Positions 12,101 through 25,510 of a DNA stretch of 64,000 nucleotides are shown piece after piece. Source of the stretch: Fasciolopsis buskii (taxonomy: Eukaryota; Platyhelminthes; Trematoda; Plagiorchiida; Fasciolidae). The stretch is from the NCBI GenBank assembly GCA_008360955.1, contig LUCM01004322.1:65839-129838 (forward strand), given 5' to 3'. Position 1 is the stretch's first letter; each line of letters begins with the position of its first letter. The notes beneath the pieces are model-generated. The model was not told where the DNA came from. It searched no databases and worked only from the letters and a program-made list of their open reading frames with translations. The position numbers and the translations under genes were made by a program.

Positions 12101-15100
12101 AGATAAAACGAAGGTTTATGGCTACCACGGTACCCACTACAGTTGTACGGCTTGCGTTGACTGGATATCTTTTTTTTCGACACTCAACCCACTTGGTTTG
12201 AGGCGTCACAAACAGCTACTCACATAACGGCCTCCTGAAGTGAAATCTCGGAGACGTCAGGCTCGGTTTGGAGACCATTCGAGGGATTGTGGATGCCAGA
12301 AATTTGGGAACTTGATCTGAAGGAAAGGCTGTTTGGGCGGTGAGAGAATGGAAGCATGCGCTGACGCTGACGTGTTGCGGAACCCAGAAATGAGGCACGT
12401 GGACTTCGAGTAACATCAACCAAAATCTGACAGTCCAAACAGTAGCGTACCTAGGAGAAGCTTGCTCACTCGGAACAGACTGAGTACGGGCGATTTATGA
12501 GTCCAGAGCAGCAATTATGTATTAATAGGTAACCTTAACTGACGTGGTTATTTCAGGTGGGGAGGAGACAACATTTCCTGTGCCCAAAAGGATTAACATG
12601 GTTCCCTCTGGGTGTGAGGATCGTCGCTACTAGTTCTCTTGTCCTCGATCAATAACGCTTCCGAAAGCCTTCTTAAGACGGTGAACACCGTTTCTGAAAT
12701 GTCGTGCATTTGTCGTGTAATAATTGTAAAATAGAACAAAAGTCAGTAGTTTGGTAAGCATGAATTATTCGACAAGTGAAAGAAATTTTCTTCGCACAAA
12801 TATTCCGAGTATAAACTTCTAGCTGGAGTGCAGGAACGAACTCATACAATGACATTACTGACAAACATTTCGTAAAGTCTTGACGACATGTCTTCCCGTG
12901 ATCTGATGATGTTTTCTTTTATCGGTTTTTCTGCCAATTTTCAGTTAAGAGTTGAAAATCCGATAGTTTGTGAATTTTCATCGATATAAATCTGACGGTT
13001 TGGGGTCAGATGGTCACGTGAGTGACTTAACATCACACCGATCATAAATGTAATGTTTACCACAAGGAGTTCGGTCAACCGGATCAGAGTTTTGGATGAT
13101 AAATCTGACAAAACAACTGCGGTGAAAAATACCCCATAAATCTTGATTTGCTAGTGTTATGGGTCATTGTGTAGTACGGGCGTCCAACTGTCCGCTGAAG
13201 ATCATGGAAACCTCTTCGTTATACGGCCGTCGCGCCACGCTTGCTCGCCTTGATTAGCCAAAATGCACATCCAATATTACCGACCTGAAAAAGATACGAA
13301 ACGGGGATGAATGATTACCAATACTGTATTGTCCCAAAGGGTTCACGTGTTGCCAGTACTTCAGTCATAAACTATCTATTCGGTCAGAACAAATTAATCA
13401 ATAGATTCATCTAAATGATCAAAATTTTGCAGATGTTTGTCCAGTTATTCACAGTCAATTTCTAACATGAATAACTTGCTTCAAATTTGATGCGAATTTG
13501 GACAAAACTACGAAATTATGCCGGTACACAGGTGAATTCTATCACAATTAGTATCACTAATCATGTGTATGTATACCGTTTACTATCTTGTTCATTCACC
13601 ATTCTAATTGTACATTCCCTAGTTGATCTGCTCATTATAATCGAAAACGGATCATTAGATCTGTGCATGAAACATTTAGTTCACTCGTTAGTCGGAAATG
13701 TTGAACGCTTGTACGTTCTGCCGTTTGGATGAAGAAGTTTTTCCCGCGAGTGATTTACAAATGGCTGATCAAGATCACTTTCGATTAGGGCTCGCTTTTT
13801 CGGTAGAAAACAGTAAAATTCATATTTCAGTAGACGGATGGCTTTTCCGTGTCCGTACCGATAAAACTTCGTTCCGATACGACAATATTGATAATAATTC
13901 TTTTACTTCGTTTTTCTAAAAGCTACAATGTTTCAGGAATAAAGTAGCGACCATTGAAAGGTTGTAGCTCGAGGAAGAGCTCGACAGTGGGAGGAATTGA
14001 AGCTGCTATCTCCTATTCGAAATGTTACAATGTTGATCGCTTGAGAAGAGCTGAATTTTAGTCCATTTTTTCATTTTTGAGTATTGACGGTCAATTCTGT
14101 TGACACAAATACGGTTTCAGCGAGTAACTAGTGTTCATGAAATGTATTTAGGTCCACACTAACTGATGAATTACAAACAGGTTTGTTGTTAACTGGAGAC
14201 AGACAGATTGTAGACAGCTTCATGTAAATGACAGGACATATATCTGTTTTTGCAACACAAAAAATAGAGAATGACGTCTAGTCTATTTGGTTCCGTAAAA
14301 CCTTTAACGAATTCTATCTGTCGGTCTCTGTCCCTCTCTCTCTCTATTTCGCCCTGTCACTCTAACGACAAAAGTCAGAGTTGGACAAATGCAAGACATT
14401 TGTTTATCAACCAAAATTATCTCGCTTATATTGGTTTTCTATGAAGCACTTTCACTGACAACTCATCGTATTGATTGGCATAATCAGTGCGACATCATTT
14501 GATCTTCGGTCAGAGTAAGGGATATGATCAATCACTATGCATTACCCTTACAATAATGGATTTTCGCTTTGTCCCCATTGGTTTCAACCTCACTGCCGTC
14601 GGCTTACCAGACACAATAATTGCACAGATCCGAATTCTGCCAGCATGGTCAACTTACATGGTGCAAATCACATCGCACTGCATGTCGTTAACCCGATTGC
14701 CAGGGAATTCAAAAGATAACGGATTCTGCTTTACGTTTCACTTCTTCGCGAATAACTGGAAGGAATTTTTTGAGTCAAGCAATTCTTTCTGTGTAACCAG
14801 TCGAGATTTCTCTTTCGACCGATCGGACAAAGCGTTTTGTCGAAATATCGTATGGCGAAATTGAAAAAAAGAGAATGAAGAACAAATCTCTACTTCACTC
14901 GAGCGAGCAAAGAGTGACAGAAACTGGATGTGAGCTCCAGTCCAACATGAGTCATGGTGACACAACCGTTCGAGGATTGACATATACTTCTCAAGTACCA
15001 TAGCGTGGTCCTAAAGACAGAATCAAAGATCAAGCACATATCTAAGGGCAAAATGGTTTCGAAAAGAGTCAAGGTGATCTAAGAATTGTCAGGTGATGAG

Positions 15101-16205
15101 GGCTTGGTGGCCGAATCCAAAATGAGCATGAAAAGTAGCCTGTTGGTCTTTACGCACTTTGTGCAACCTGAGGAGACTTGCAAATGTTAACATCTTTGGA
15201 GCCAACAGATTTAGGTTGGCCTGGTTTAGTTAACTGCACAGTCGATGACTGCGACGGTGAAACACTAAACAGGTCGAGGACCAAATGATGACCGAGGTAG
15301 TGTTTTACAACCCTACCCCGAAGGCCAAACAGCAGTAATAATCACCAAGGTAGGTAGTATTTGTGGGGAAAAGTATTTGATCACTGTGATTCAATGCTCA
15401 GAATTGTAACCGTTCTAGTGCTAGTTGTCAATTGTTTGTGGTCGATGGATATCAGAGTGAAATTTCAGACTATACACAAACAAAAAAAATAACCGTGAAC
15501 ACTTGAAGCTCGTGGCATTTATACTGTGGGTATATGCTTCAAAGCAGACTCGAAATGCATAGGGCCATAGATTTGTGCAATCGATGGAAACGATGAGGGC
15601 AATCAGTTTTATTCCCTTTTTTGACGAGGGGGGGGAGATCGATGGATGTCCTAGAAGCAAACAGTTTGGAAAGACCCAATCGATGAGAATTTGTTCACCT
15701 AGACCGTGTGCATAGTAACACTAATTTGAATACCGTTTGACATCTTCTAGATATCCTTTGTGACCAAAGATACGACCAAAGATACGGTGTTCGTTTAACC
15801 TGGGAAAGATGAAAGTAACAGAAAACATGGGGTAATAATCAAAATACCATTTATTACAATTATTGGAATTGTTACAAGCCGCTACTTGGGTTGATTCTCC
15901 ACTATCGCCTACGCCCCTGCAAATCTTCTTATCCGGAAACATCATCTCATCTTCGTCAGCAAATCGTTTTCGTGGTTCTCAACTTTTGCGATTTTATTTT
16001 GTCCTGGTAGTTTGTAGCCAGATACGCAAAAAAAAACCCATTTCCAAGATTGGTAGAAAAATGATGCAAAATGTGAATTCGTCGTGTGTGTTTTACAACA
16101 ATGACCGACCTGACCCCGTTGGAACCGAATACATTCCATTCAGAACCAAAAGTGTGACCTTGAAATCACGTGTAGTCGATGGCGAATGCACATGATGATG
16201 CTAAA
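9190..16205. other. Seven kb of unassigned DNA
   Basis: No recognisable gene, RNA or transposon. Three sub-regions stand out. 10261-10830 is visibly richer in G+C and in CpG than its surroundings and looks like an old repeat or element end, with no protein match. 13487-13919 has overlapping + strand frames, the second reading MADQDHFRLGLAFSVENSK, which could be an exon. 14487-14864 has a 125-codon frame with no motif. A short (tctc)n tract lies at 14332-14347. Confidence 0.4.
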
Positions 16206-16856
16206 NNNNNNNNNNNNNNNNNNNNNNNNNNNNNNNNNNNNNNNNNNNNNNNNNNNNNNNNNNNNNNNNNNNNNNNNNNNNNNNNNNNNNNNNNNNNNNN
16301 NNNNNNNNNNNNNNNNNNNNNNNNNNNNNNNNNNNNNNNNNNNNNNNNNNNNNNNNNNNNNNNNNNNNNNNNNNNNNNNNNNNNNNNNNNNNNNNNNNNN
16401 NNNNNNNNNNNNNNNNNNNNNNNNNNNNNNNNNNNNNNNNNNNNNNNNNNNNNNNNNNNNNNNNNNNNNNNNNNNNNNNNNNNNNNNNNNNNNNNNNNNN
16501 NNNNNNNNNNNNNNNNNNNNNNNNNNNNNNNNNNNNNNNNNNNNNNNNNNNNNNNNNNNNNNNNNNNNNNNNNNNNNNNNNNNNNNNNNNNNNNNNNNNN
16601 NNNNNNNNNNNNNNNNNNNNNNNNNNNNNNNNNNNNNNNNNNNNNNNNNNNNNNNNNNNNNNNNNNNNNNNNNNNNNNNNNNNNNNNNNNNNNNNNNNNN
16701 NNNNNNNNNNNNNNNNNNNNNNNNNNNNNNNNNNNNNNNNNNNNNNNNNNNNNNNNNNNNNNNNNNNNNNNNNNNNNNNNNNNNNNNNNNNNNNNNNNNN
16801 NNNNNNNNNNNNNNNNNNNNNNNNNNNNNNNNNNNNNNNNNNNNNNNNNNNNNNNN
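16206..16856. other. Assembly gap (651 N)
   Basis: Unresolved bases. The right edge emerges directly inside a (TATC)n array, so the gap probably hides more tandem repeat. Confidence 1.
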
Positions 16857-16958
16857 TATCTATCTATCTATCTATCTATCCATCTATCTATTTATCTATC
16901 TATCTATCTATCTATCCATCTATCTATCTATCTATCTATTTATCTATCTATCTACTTA
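16857..16958. repeat. (TATC)n microsatellite at gap edge
   Basis: Twenty-odd tatc units with a few catc and ttta variants, continuing out of the N gap. The motif is the same as at the left end of the window. Confidence 0.97.
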
Positions 16959-17902
16959 TCGGTCAAAATGGCAATGAATGTTAAAAGCTGTAAGTTCCAC
17001 AAACGTCCAATAAATATTCCACCAATTTATCGTTCAAGACCGGGAACTATTGACAAGTGATATGCAGTTGGTTAACAACAGAACAGCTTGAACTACGGTT
17101 TGTTTGATGAGTAACTTTCGTCGTGGACAAGTCTACATCAAAAAAGGTCTAAGTTTAGCTTGCTAAGATACTAGAACAATGCCTGTTTAAAGAAGTGAAA
17201 TGTGTGTCAAGTGTGCATGATGTCTTCAAATCATTGAGTCACTCAGTTACACGTACCGAAGAAATAGTACCGTCTTTTATTCACCGAAGCAGAACAGTAA
17301 ACAAAAGACATATCACATGCGTGATGGTGACGCCGATAGTGATGAGGCAATTCGAATAACGGTGACGATTAATCGAATGCAGATCAAGAAAGTTTAGATT
17401 AGACGTCGATGACTTCTGTTTGTTCCGCGTAGAAGATCCTTTACGATACTATGGCAACAGGTTTATTATTTCACCTTCTGATGGTATTTGATTTCCCTCC
17501 GCATTCCACCGGTTGCAATACTGGTTGGAATACGAAAGACCTGTACTCTTGTTTTGTACCATGTTCCTCTAGTTGGAGAGTGAAAGCAAATCAAATATGG
17601 TGCTTCTTTGCACTGACACAAGGTGTACTCGTTTGCTATTTCTTATGAGCACTCACAAAGTACATCTCAGCACAACTCGGGCTAGTACCTTACAAACATT
17701 ACTCAAATATACTATTCAAGCAATATTTAACAGATACGTTATTCATGCTGTTTCGTCTTGCCGATTCCAGTCTAACGGTTGTATTTTGGTCCAAGAAAAA
17801 TTGCACCAAATTTGTACAGTGATGAACAAGTTGACGATACCGCATCATGCACATGATTGTTTTATTTTGACGATTCTATCCGAGGGAAGAAATATTTTCG
17901 GT
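16959..17902. other. Unassigned DNA
   Basis: Open frames of up to 112 codons at 17451-17911 carry no recognisable motif and overlap each other in different frames. I treat them as chance. Confidence 0.45.
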
Positions 17903-18066
17903 CAGCGGTGACCAACTGGATGAGGTCGTAGCTCTTGGATTTGAAAGTCGCGGGTTCGAATCCTCCCACCGCGGGTCAACTTCCCCAATTGGCAGCCCCC
18001 TGTCGGCCGCGGCCCCCATTGTGAGAAGTGATGTGCGCTGTTGTTTCAATAATAAAAGATGTATAA
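17903..18066 (+). mobile_element. Family B tRNA-derived SINE, copy 1
   Basis: The head reads like a tRNA gene: an A-box-like segment (tgaccaactgg) and a consensus B box (gggttcgaatcc), enclosed by complementary ends (gcggtg / caccgc). The arm ttggatttgaaagtc recalls a tRNA-Ser(UGA) anticodon arm (ttggacttgaaatcc). A short conserved body follows (caacttcccc, ttggcagccc, ggccgcggcccc). The 3' end is caataataaaag, an A-rich tail typical of LINE-mobilised SINEs. It sits 88 bp upstream of a family A copy. Confidence 0.85.
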
Positions 18067-18154
18067 GATGCAAATTTGCTTTCAGCCTGATCTTATTTAT
18101 ATTCGTTCAGTTTCGTGTTAATTGCAAATACCAAGCAGCCAAGCTCTGTACTTC

Positions 18155-18497
18155 ATGTCGAAAGCCTTCGTCGTACTTAGACTACCTGCAAAGAAGCCAT
18201 CTATCAGTAGTGGTCGATCGCTCTGAGCTGACGGACAGTAACCGTGCAAATCAGTGACGGATAGGTGCAACATCATGTGGTGAAGTTCAACAAACCGTTC
18301 AAAGCCTGCCCGGTAGCTTAATGGCTAAGGCGTTCAACTCAAAGTCGCTCGTCCCGGATTCGCGTCCCAATTCGGGCGCGGTGGATATGCACTGCTCATG
18401 ATTCCTAACAAGGATGAAACAGCTATGCAGTGCTTCCATGGTTTCTTAATGATGAGTTGAGCGATGACATCACACGGTGAAGTATTTCAAGAAAACG
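18155..18497 (+). mobile_element. Family A tRNA-promoter/hammerhead repeat, copy 1
   Basis: Full-length copy of about 345 bp. The order is: body (gaaagccttcgtcgtactta, gtgacggataggtgcaac), A box tagcttaatgg at 18314-18324, B box ggattcgcgtc at 18356-18366, tRNA-like closing stem (gcccggt / attcgggc), hammerhead-like region, and tail (catggtttcttaatg, gagcgatgacatcacacgg). It has no protein frame. The ordered A and B boxes imply RNA polymerase III transcription. The architecture resembles the schistosome S-alpha satellite, a tRNA-related SINE-like repeat carrying a hammerhead. Confidence 0.85.
18383..18437 (+). ncRNA. Hammerhead ribozyme motif, inactivated copy
   Basis: Stem I strands gcactg and cagtgc are perfectly complementary, with an outer gga/tcc clamp. 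Stem II (ttcct-aaca-aggat) and the gaaac box are kept. The core box reads ctcatga instead of ctgatga (G5 to C), and the cleavage triplet region reads atg instead of gta, so this copy should not cleave. Confidence 0.7.
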
Positions 18498-19344
18498 AAC
18501 TGTCAAGCATTTTTGTTTTTTTTTCAACTTATCCAGCCTAACCAAAATGTTATCTCGTTGCTTATCTTTATGAACCCGGATTGGTTGAAAGCATTTCTTG
18601 CACGACTTAATCGACCGAGACAGTTGGTCGAGTGAATCCTAACCGTGACTGGAATCAACTCCCAATTAGACCTGGGTGGAGATGGGAAAGAGGAGAAGGA
18701 AGCAATATGCTTGAAGAGAGCGGAACAGATAAGAGAAAAAAATTGTTGCCAACACTCGACACCTTAATAGGTCTAGCTTTAAGTAGTCGACCAAAATGGC
18801 GGGTAGTTAGATTTCAGTTTTTTTCTGCCACAGAGAGAATTCTTAGTAATTAGGACGAATAAAACTGGGCTGACGAGTGAGTGATAGACAGACAAACAGA
18901 CATTTTGGTCATAGACAGACAGAAATGAATAACTTTGCGGACCATCAATTGGTTTTCTTTCATTGGTTCTGTGACCTAAAGCACATACAAAATGTACACT
19001 CAACTCCGTGCTCACGAATACTGAAGTGAGCCACTCCATTGCGGACAAGAAGGTTAGAGAAAAAGAGCGACTCAAAAGCGCCACGGTACTTGTACAATGA
19101 CCACGTGGTCCACGCAGCCTAATTATCTACAATTCTGTATAGTTCACAGCCATATCAGATGTCAGTGAAAATTCCAAACTGCTACAATCAGTTGTGTGTA
19201 TCGAAAAAATCTGACGGGTTATAATTCGTCTGTCTTGTTGACTGGGATCAATCAATCGTATATTTGTATCCGACTGTTCACACCAGTATTAATAATAACA
19301 ATAATAGTAATAATATTATTCGTAACATTGTGATGATATTTCAG
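18498..19344. other. Unassigned DNA
   Basis: A 73-codon + strand frame (18632-18853, basic and acidic, QLPIRPGWRWERGEGSN) is the only coding-like stretch and has no clear splice context. Short gaca-rich runs occur at 18886-18925, and AT-rich sequence precedes the candidate exon that follows. Confidence 0.4.
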
Positions 19345-19551
19345 TACAAGTTCATCACCAGGTTTGACACTTACAGGAACACATGGGGTATAGATAGCAT
19401 AAAGTCAAACGTTGAAGAGCAAAAGAGATCCTTTTCAGGGCTTCCTACGCATGATTTTATCGATTACATAGGTAACAAATGTCCGACTGAGCAGCTGTCT
19501 GGGGAGTTGAAAGCAGATGTTTTATTTTCGATTTCTGATGGAGCTTGTTAA
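19345..19551 (+). CDS. Candidate terminal exon, product unknown
   Basis: An acceptor-like gatgatatttcag is followed in phase 0 by 68 sense codons with balanced, protein-like composition: YKFITRFDTYRNTWGIDSI near the start, a charged SNVEEQKRS stretch, then GELKADVLFSISDGAC and a stop. An internal donor-like site (atag|gtaaca, near 19470) would allow an alternative internal exon. An aataaa occurs only at about 20099, giving a long 3' UTR if used. I recognise no family and found no convincing upstream exon, so this remains a candidate. Confidence 0.3.
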   Translation, partial: YKFITRFDTYRNTWGIDSIKSNVEEQKRSFSGLPTHDFIDYIGNKCPTEQLSGELKADVLFSISDGAC

Positions 19552-22500
19552 TCATTGTGTAGTGCCAAGGATTAAGTTATATTTTATTTTTTCATCTGCG
19601 ATAGATAATGAAGGATCGATTTTCGTTTCACCGTTTCGACTTTTTACCTCGGGCAGTCGGAGTGTCTAGACTGGTTGGATTTGCGCACATTAATTAGGGC
19701 TCATCGGGGTTATAGCAATCGCGGATGTGCTGATTTCGACCAGTTAGAATGGAGCTTGTACGCTATATAAAATGTAGTAATATGATCGATTCTATGCTCA
19801 CTATTATTCAGATGGCTTGGAATGAAACTACTGATTACCTCTGTTTTCCCAAGGCCCAATTGCATCGGGATGAGATTTCGTCGTGCACTTACCCGATCGC
19901 ATGACGGTCCAATCGAGGTAACAGGCATCACTTTACACTTGCATAAATAGACAAATGCGGACGACTTCGCCCTGGCCTAGTTGTTTTTTTGTCTTTCGTG
20001 TCAGTCTTCAATGAAGTGGACAGTAGGCAGTTCGTTTGTGCTGTCCAAAGTGTTCATTTTGTAGCTTGTTAATCACTTTGCACGCGCATCACTTTTGAAT
20101 AAAGCTTGGCTTTGTCAGTTTGATTGATTTTACATGTGCCAGAGCTCACACTGATAGGCATCTGTTTTCATGTGGTACTTGTTCAATGTATTCTAAATGT
20201 CTACCAAACTGTTCTGTTAGTACATGTACCGATCTTCGTAGGCAAAATATCTGATTTGGTTTTTCCATGGCATAATGTCATCAAACTTTGAAAAGTCATA
20301 TACTGACATTACCAAGATTTCCTTAATACACTAGTCATTGGACGAATCTATTTCTTAGTTTGGAACCTAAATTCATCACTGGCTTCCATTTGATCATGAT
20401 GGGGCAGCTGCTCACTAAAGTTTGTTTGACCGAACCAAACGATTCGTTTCATTTAGTTCCATCTGGTTTCAGCTAACCTAGGAGGATGTGACTTCTGGTC
20501 GCAAGTGATATGTGCACTGGTAATGGGGCAAACGTTTCGACAAAAGCATGCAGGATGGAATATTAGATGGGAAGTGCAACCCAAGCATATAATTCTGCTA
20601 GGCCAGGCATAAAGATGCGTACAGGTGCTGATTTTAACAATCACATAGGGCTTGTGGTGAAAAACCATTTGACTGTCTTTCTTTCCTTCAACCGGATAGG
20701 ATAGCAACCGAGAAAATGCCTGATGGAGCGCGGGTTAGCAAGGCTAAACTGCGCTCGATACTGTCGTCCAACTACTGGCAACTACGAGAGAAGCCGACGA
20801 CCGTCAAACGATATTTATCTCAAAAACCCAAGCTTGCCGAATGATTGAGTTAACGGCATAGGCCTGACAAATTGTGGGATGTTCTCTCGTCTCCATGGTG
20901 TGGTGTTGAACCACTAGGGCTTTCTTGATTGACATCAAACACATAGTTGACAGTGATGAGCAACACGCAGCCATAGACGCTTCGTATTGAATCATAATGC
21001 ATTTTTTCCTTCGTTTAAGTTTTGACTTCTTGAAACCCCGGTTTTCTAATGTAATCTCACAAACGGTTCAGCGTCCTTATGAAAAGAAACTATTGGACTG
21101 CGAGCAGCGTTATACGCATTCCGTTCGGTCACAAATTCCCCTCCCCGTTAGAGGCGTATCGCGAGAATTCATCCACTTAATCTGTGTTCTAATGAATGTC
21201 GAGACAGGAAAGAAATCAGTTGTAGAAAACCTTGTCAGTCGACGTGGGTCCATTTGCCGATAGCAATGAATACTGTCCACTTGGGAATGTTCATCAGTTG
21301 CTAATTTTTGATAACTCTTAGACTTGTGAGTGTGTAAAAACTAGCCAACTCCCAATCAGTTCTGGTATGGGCAAATTCCAAACATGTCTTGGAAAGAAAA
21401 AAATTATCCACAATAATCGAAACGTCGGCTGTTCGCAAACACCCGGCGCCACATGGTTTTCGCTGTTCGAACAGTTCAAGCAGGACTAATTCGATTGTTG
21501 TCTGGATTAGACAAACTGCGAGATTGTAGCGCTTTACACGATTGTCCATCTGACCACGATCAATAAGCTAGCGAGCATACCAAACAACTCATGCTACGTG
21601 TCTTGGGACAATTTGATTCTGTCTAAAACGTTGACTGTTGGTGACCGCTTGCGAATGGATTTTGCATGGATCTTCGCAGGTTTTGAGAATGCTTTCTCAG
21701 GAGGTCTTGTCAATCAAGCAGAACAGGTCTGCAAAGCGGGTATTCAAGTTAGGTATACAGGGGTGAACCGGCTGCCGTTAGACCTACCCTGGTGGTCGTA
21801 TCTTCAAAAGATGACCTTGACAGATTTGGATTGTCTGGACGACAGTTAATGAAATTATTTGCAGCTATTTATGTGACGAGTAGCTTTGTCCGATATAAAA
21901 TGAAGTACACAAATCATTCTCTTTGATGACATCATTTTTCGAAAGCGGAATCAGTCACGTGATTCTCACGGATTGAAATCATGCTCAGAATTAAAACATC
22001 GATCGGATATGCAAAATCTCTGACACCGGTTATCACATGAAAGTGACAAATGTCACTGACGCACGATTTTCATAAACGATGATGTTTGCAATTTAATTAG
22101 ATTTAATGAAAACAGACGGTTTTGTGACGCGATGCTATATCAACTACACATTCACAAGAGAAAGATAAAGCAAGATTGGACAATGTAACAATCAAACAAA
22201 TCGATAAAAAACGAGTAGATTCGATCTGCAAACGAAATAGATTTCTTGTTAAGGTCGGCCATGTGCGATTTGGAAGGCCTGACGGCTTCAGTAACGTCAC
22301 AATTCATTAATTATTTTAAAAACCTTTAATTTCTTTGATCTTGCTGTTGCGATAATTTGAGCAACCAGACAGTCTATGTAATGTCCAGATGCACAGATGC
22401 GGCACATCTGTCCCGAAACAAATCGTACATATCCAGTTTTTCGATTTTTTCGATGAGAAAGAATCACGAATAGAAAAGGGAGGAAAATTTACCCAAACTT

Positions 22501-25135
22501 CTAATTGATGAATTCCTGAGAAATTGTAGTTTTTTGTTGTAAAACACAAATATCGATCACCAGTTGTGTTTTTTTACAAAATTCACTCGGTCCTGTCAGT
22601 CGTTTCCACTGCCAGTAGACCATTGTCCGTTCCTACTAGCTCTAACGGAGACTTTCATTTCAGGACGAAAGAAATCGCTAATTCTGAGCGAAAACCCATT
22701 GCATTCATCGGAATGACGAATGTCTATCCATGAATGCGCGACTGCCATTTGCTGTGCCCCTCTTCCGACTCATCCCTGATTGGTTCGTCTTGTTCGTTGG
22801 CTTTTTAAGTGACGTGGTTACAATCTTCTTCACGTGAAAACCGGACCATTCATGTTGATTGTTTGGTCTACTCACTGTGTGAACCTAACTGCCTGCTTCT
22901 CTGCAGTCTTGCCGTCCATTTACGTCTTGATGTCACCTGGCTGCCAGTGACTAACGGCAGCGCGATCCCATTCTGGTTTTGCCGTTAGAACGTGTGCATG
23001 TCTTCACATCACCAGACTAAATCCCCTTGTTCAGCGATAGGTGATCACGGTCCCCCATGGTGAGACCACTGGAAAGGACTGAAATAATTCCGTTTGGTTT
23101 CGGCACAACCCAAAACAAGAATAGCATCGTCCAAAATTTTAAATTTTTAATTTTGTTGTTCCCTTCCTCAAATGGTTTTTATCTCCTGCTCCTGTTGGAG
23201 TGCTTCTGTCCCGTGACAGAAAATCGATAAAAATACCATTTTGCTAGTACTTGAATAACCGTTTATCGTGACGTAATGTCCTTAACTGGCCAGCTGGAAA
23301 ACTCTAGCAACTGTTGACTGCAAAATTTAGTATCGGACGCACGGCCATGATCATGATACCAGGAATTCTAATCTCACTGACAAGTGACACAGATTGAAGT
23401 AACTTTGACAGACAGATGTAGTGAGTTAACTTTATCCGAAGGCAAAATCACAACTAACAACGGTAATATATGCATCTAGGTTAGTAGGAGATTTATAAGG
23501 CAAAGTAAACCTGGAGTAAGGCTGACGAAAATTGCTTGTTCTCAGATTTCAAGATACATCACCTGGTCCACTACGGGGTTTTGATCAATACGGATTTCTA
23601 CTTGGCTTGAGGCAACCCCAGTACAGGTTTCCTGCCTTTGTACCAGTTGTGGTCCTCAAATGCATGGACTATTTAATATGACGGCACTAAACGGAGTCAA
23701 ATCAACGGGCTTTTTAAGCGAATCACTTCCTAGTCACAAATGAATACAAGGGGTGGGAATTTAAAACGAATTTCGTGATTGTCCATGCTCGCCTAAAGAG
23801 TTGCTCTGATTGAAAAATGACCAACAGGACTCAACTATCAATTAAATCTACTTTTCGTTCGTGATAAAGACTGACAAGTATGCTTGATTTCAGCAAGTTA
23901 GACTCAATTTAGAACAATATTGCGAACGGTTCCAGAACAGGAAAAGGTTAGTCGTAGGCTTAATGTTTGAAAAGTGAATCAGCTTTGCAAAGGTAAAGTC
24001 CAAATCCATTAAATCGGTCCACATTTTTATTTCATTATGATATGTTTCACGAAGCAATGCTAATGCATTTGGGCAGAAAAAACGAAATGTGTATCTTTGG
24101 AGAACTCAAATGAGTTTGTCGAGAATGATCACCAGTTAAAATTGGCCAATTCAGTTTCTTGCTCAGTTCACAGTGCTTACCACTTGAGAGGTCTTCAACA
24201 ACAAATTTCTAACCACGTGACTATCAGGTTCGTAGATATTCCTCACCATCTGTCAATATATCATCTATACTGAAGTTTTCACAGCAAAGTCTCAACAACA
24301 GCTTTGGATCTCCTGTCAAAATTACAAATAACTTGCTTTTCAAATGTTGGGAAATTCTTTGTCTGTTAATCACTCGTACCACCGTTATTGATTTAAAAGA
24401 CCTCGAGAAGATCGTTTAATTCCGTGTTGTCAACACATCATCCAGATAAATGGAACATTTGAAGGACCATTGATACTCGACCTACCCAGCACATATTCCC
24501 GATCCCCTCATACACCGGGATACGGTAATCGCACACGAATCAAGCAAATATTGTTAAACAGTACACAACGATTCATCTCACCCTAGTCAGAGGACAGGCT
24601 TCCTATCTCATTGTTTGAGAAAACACAACATAACCAATCAGAATCCATAACTTATTCAGTCACTGCTTCACAATTTCAGAATGAGACCAGGATTCGTCTG
24701 TTTATGCAGAAAAGAACCAGCCGGCAATCAGAGATTTTTCGGTCTACACCATCAAAAGAATTACTCCCATTATAGTTCTAACGACGGATCAATAAAAATA
24801 CGATTTGTTGGATGAACCCAGTTTAAGTCGACACCCCTTCGACCAATGCACGAGGTACAATAACACGGAAAGCGTCGAAAGAAATAGCAAATGAGAACAA
24901 GTCCTAAGGACGCTTCGCCTGTGAACCCCGTTGCGAAGCCCAGTTGCTGAAGACCCATGAAATGAAGTCATGAAATCGTATCCAAAAAGTACTGCTGGTA
25001 GATAGCACGGGTCTCCAACGCTTTGATTGTCAGTATCAATGATTTCAAAATGATGTTTGTGCAGACATTTCAACACCTTTGGTAATTACAGCACGTGATA
25101 CAATGATGTTCTAGTATGTTCATTAGATATTTCAG
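19552..25135. other. Unassigned DNA with scattered short coding-like stretches
   Basis: No mobile element recognised. Short open segments preceded by good acceptors occur at 22664-22733 (TKEIANSERKPIAFIG, after tttcatttcag) and 22907-22988 (LAVHLRLDVTWLPVTNG, after ctgcttctctgcag), each ending in a stop. An 83-codon frame lies at 21598-21849. None has a known motif, and frames this short are expected by chance. Confidence 0.35.
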
Positions 25136-25240
25136 TCCTGGTATAGTGAACAGTTGGGATCAGATGCCAAGAAGGTCAAGTTTCCAAAAGATTGTTCCTT
25201 CGAATATGAAATGTCAACTGCAAGAATGCGACTGTTATAA
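25136..25240 (+). CDS. Candidate short exon
   Basis: After an acceptor-like gatatttcag, phase 0 reads 34 sense codons (SWYSEQLGSDAKKVKFPKD, then a Glu/Met-rich end) and stops with TAA. A second frame of the same DNA is also open, so the reading is ambiguous. It is the first of several coding-like pieces in this 650-bp stretch. No family recognised. Confidence 0.2.
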   Translation, partial: SWYSEQLGSDAKKVKFPKDCSFEYEMSTARMRLL

Positions 25241-25510
25241 ATGCCGAGAAATAACACATTTTGAACTGAGCTATCATATTCCCACAGTTTGCGGTTAGGA
25301 CAAACACAGAGACTACACAAAACATGGAAATCCGTCGATGGCTAGGATTCATCCATCCAAATTATTACCTACGAAAGTTAATATTTCAGGCTTCTTTGAT
25401 CTCTAGCATCGAATGGTATGGTGTCCGTCTGCGGTGGGCTTGGATCCGATGAAGCATTCTGGTTTGTCTGAAATTCCTCTGGTTATCCAACGGAAAATTT
25501 TCGATTGCAG

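Noticed and set aside
16179..17060. Frames of 263-293 codons across the N gap
   Set aside because: They exist only because the gap has no stop codons; the readable ends are microsatellite.
23020..23135. U1 snRNA-like phrases on the minus strand (tttgggttgtgcc, an Sm-like attatttc, gggggacc)
   Set aside because: The order partly fits U1 stem-loop III to IV, but no 5' splice-site-recognition end (acttacctg) or stem-loops I-II are present, so it is coincidence or an unrecognisable relic.
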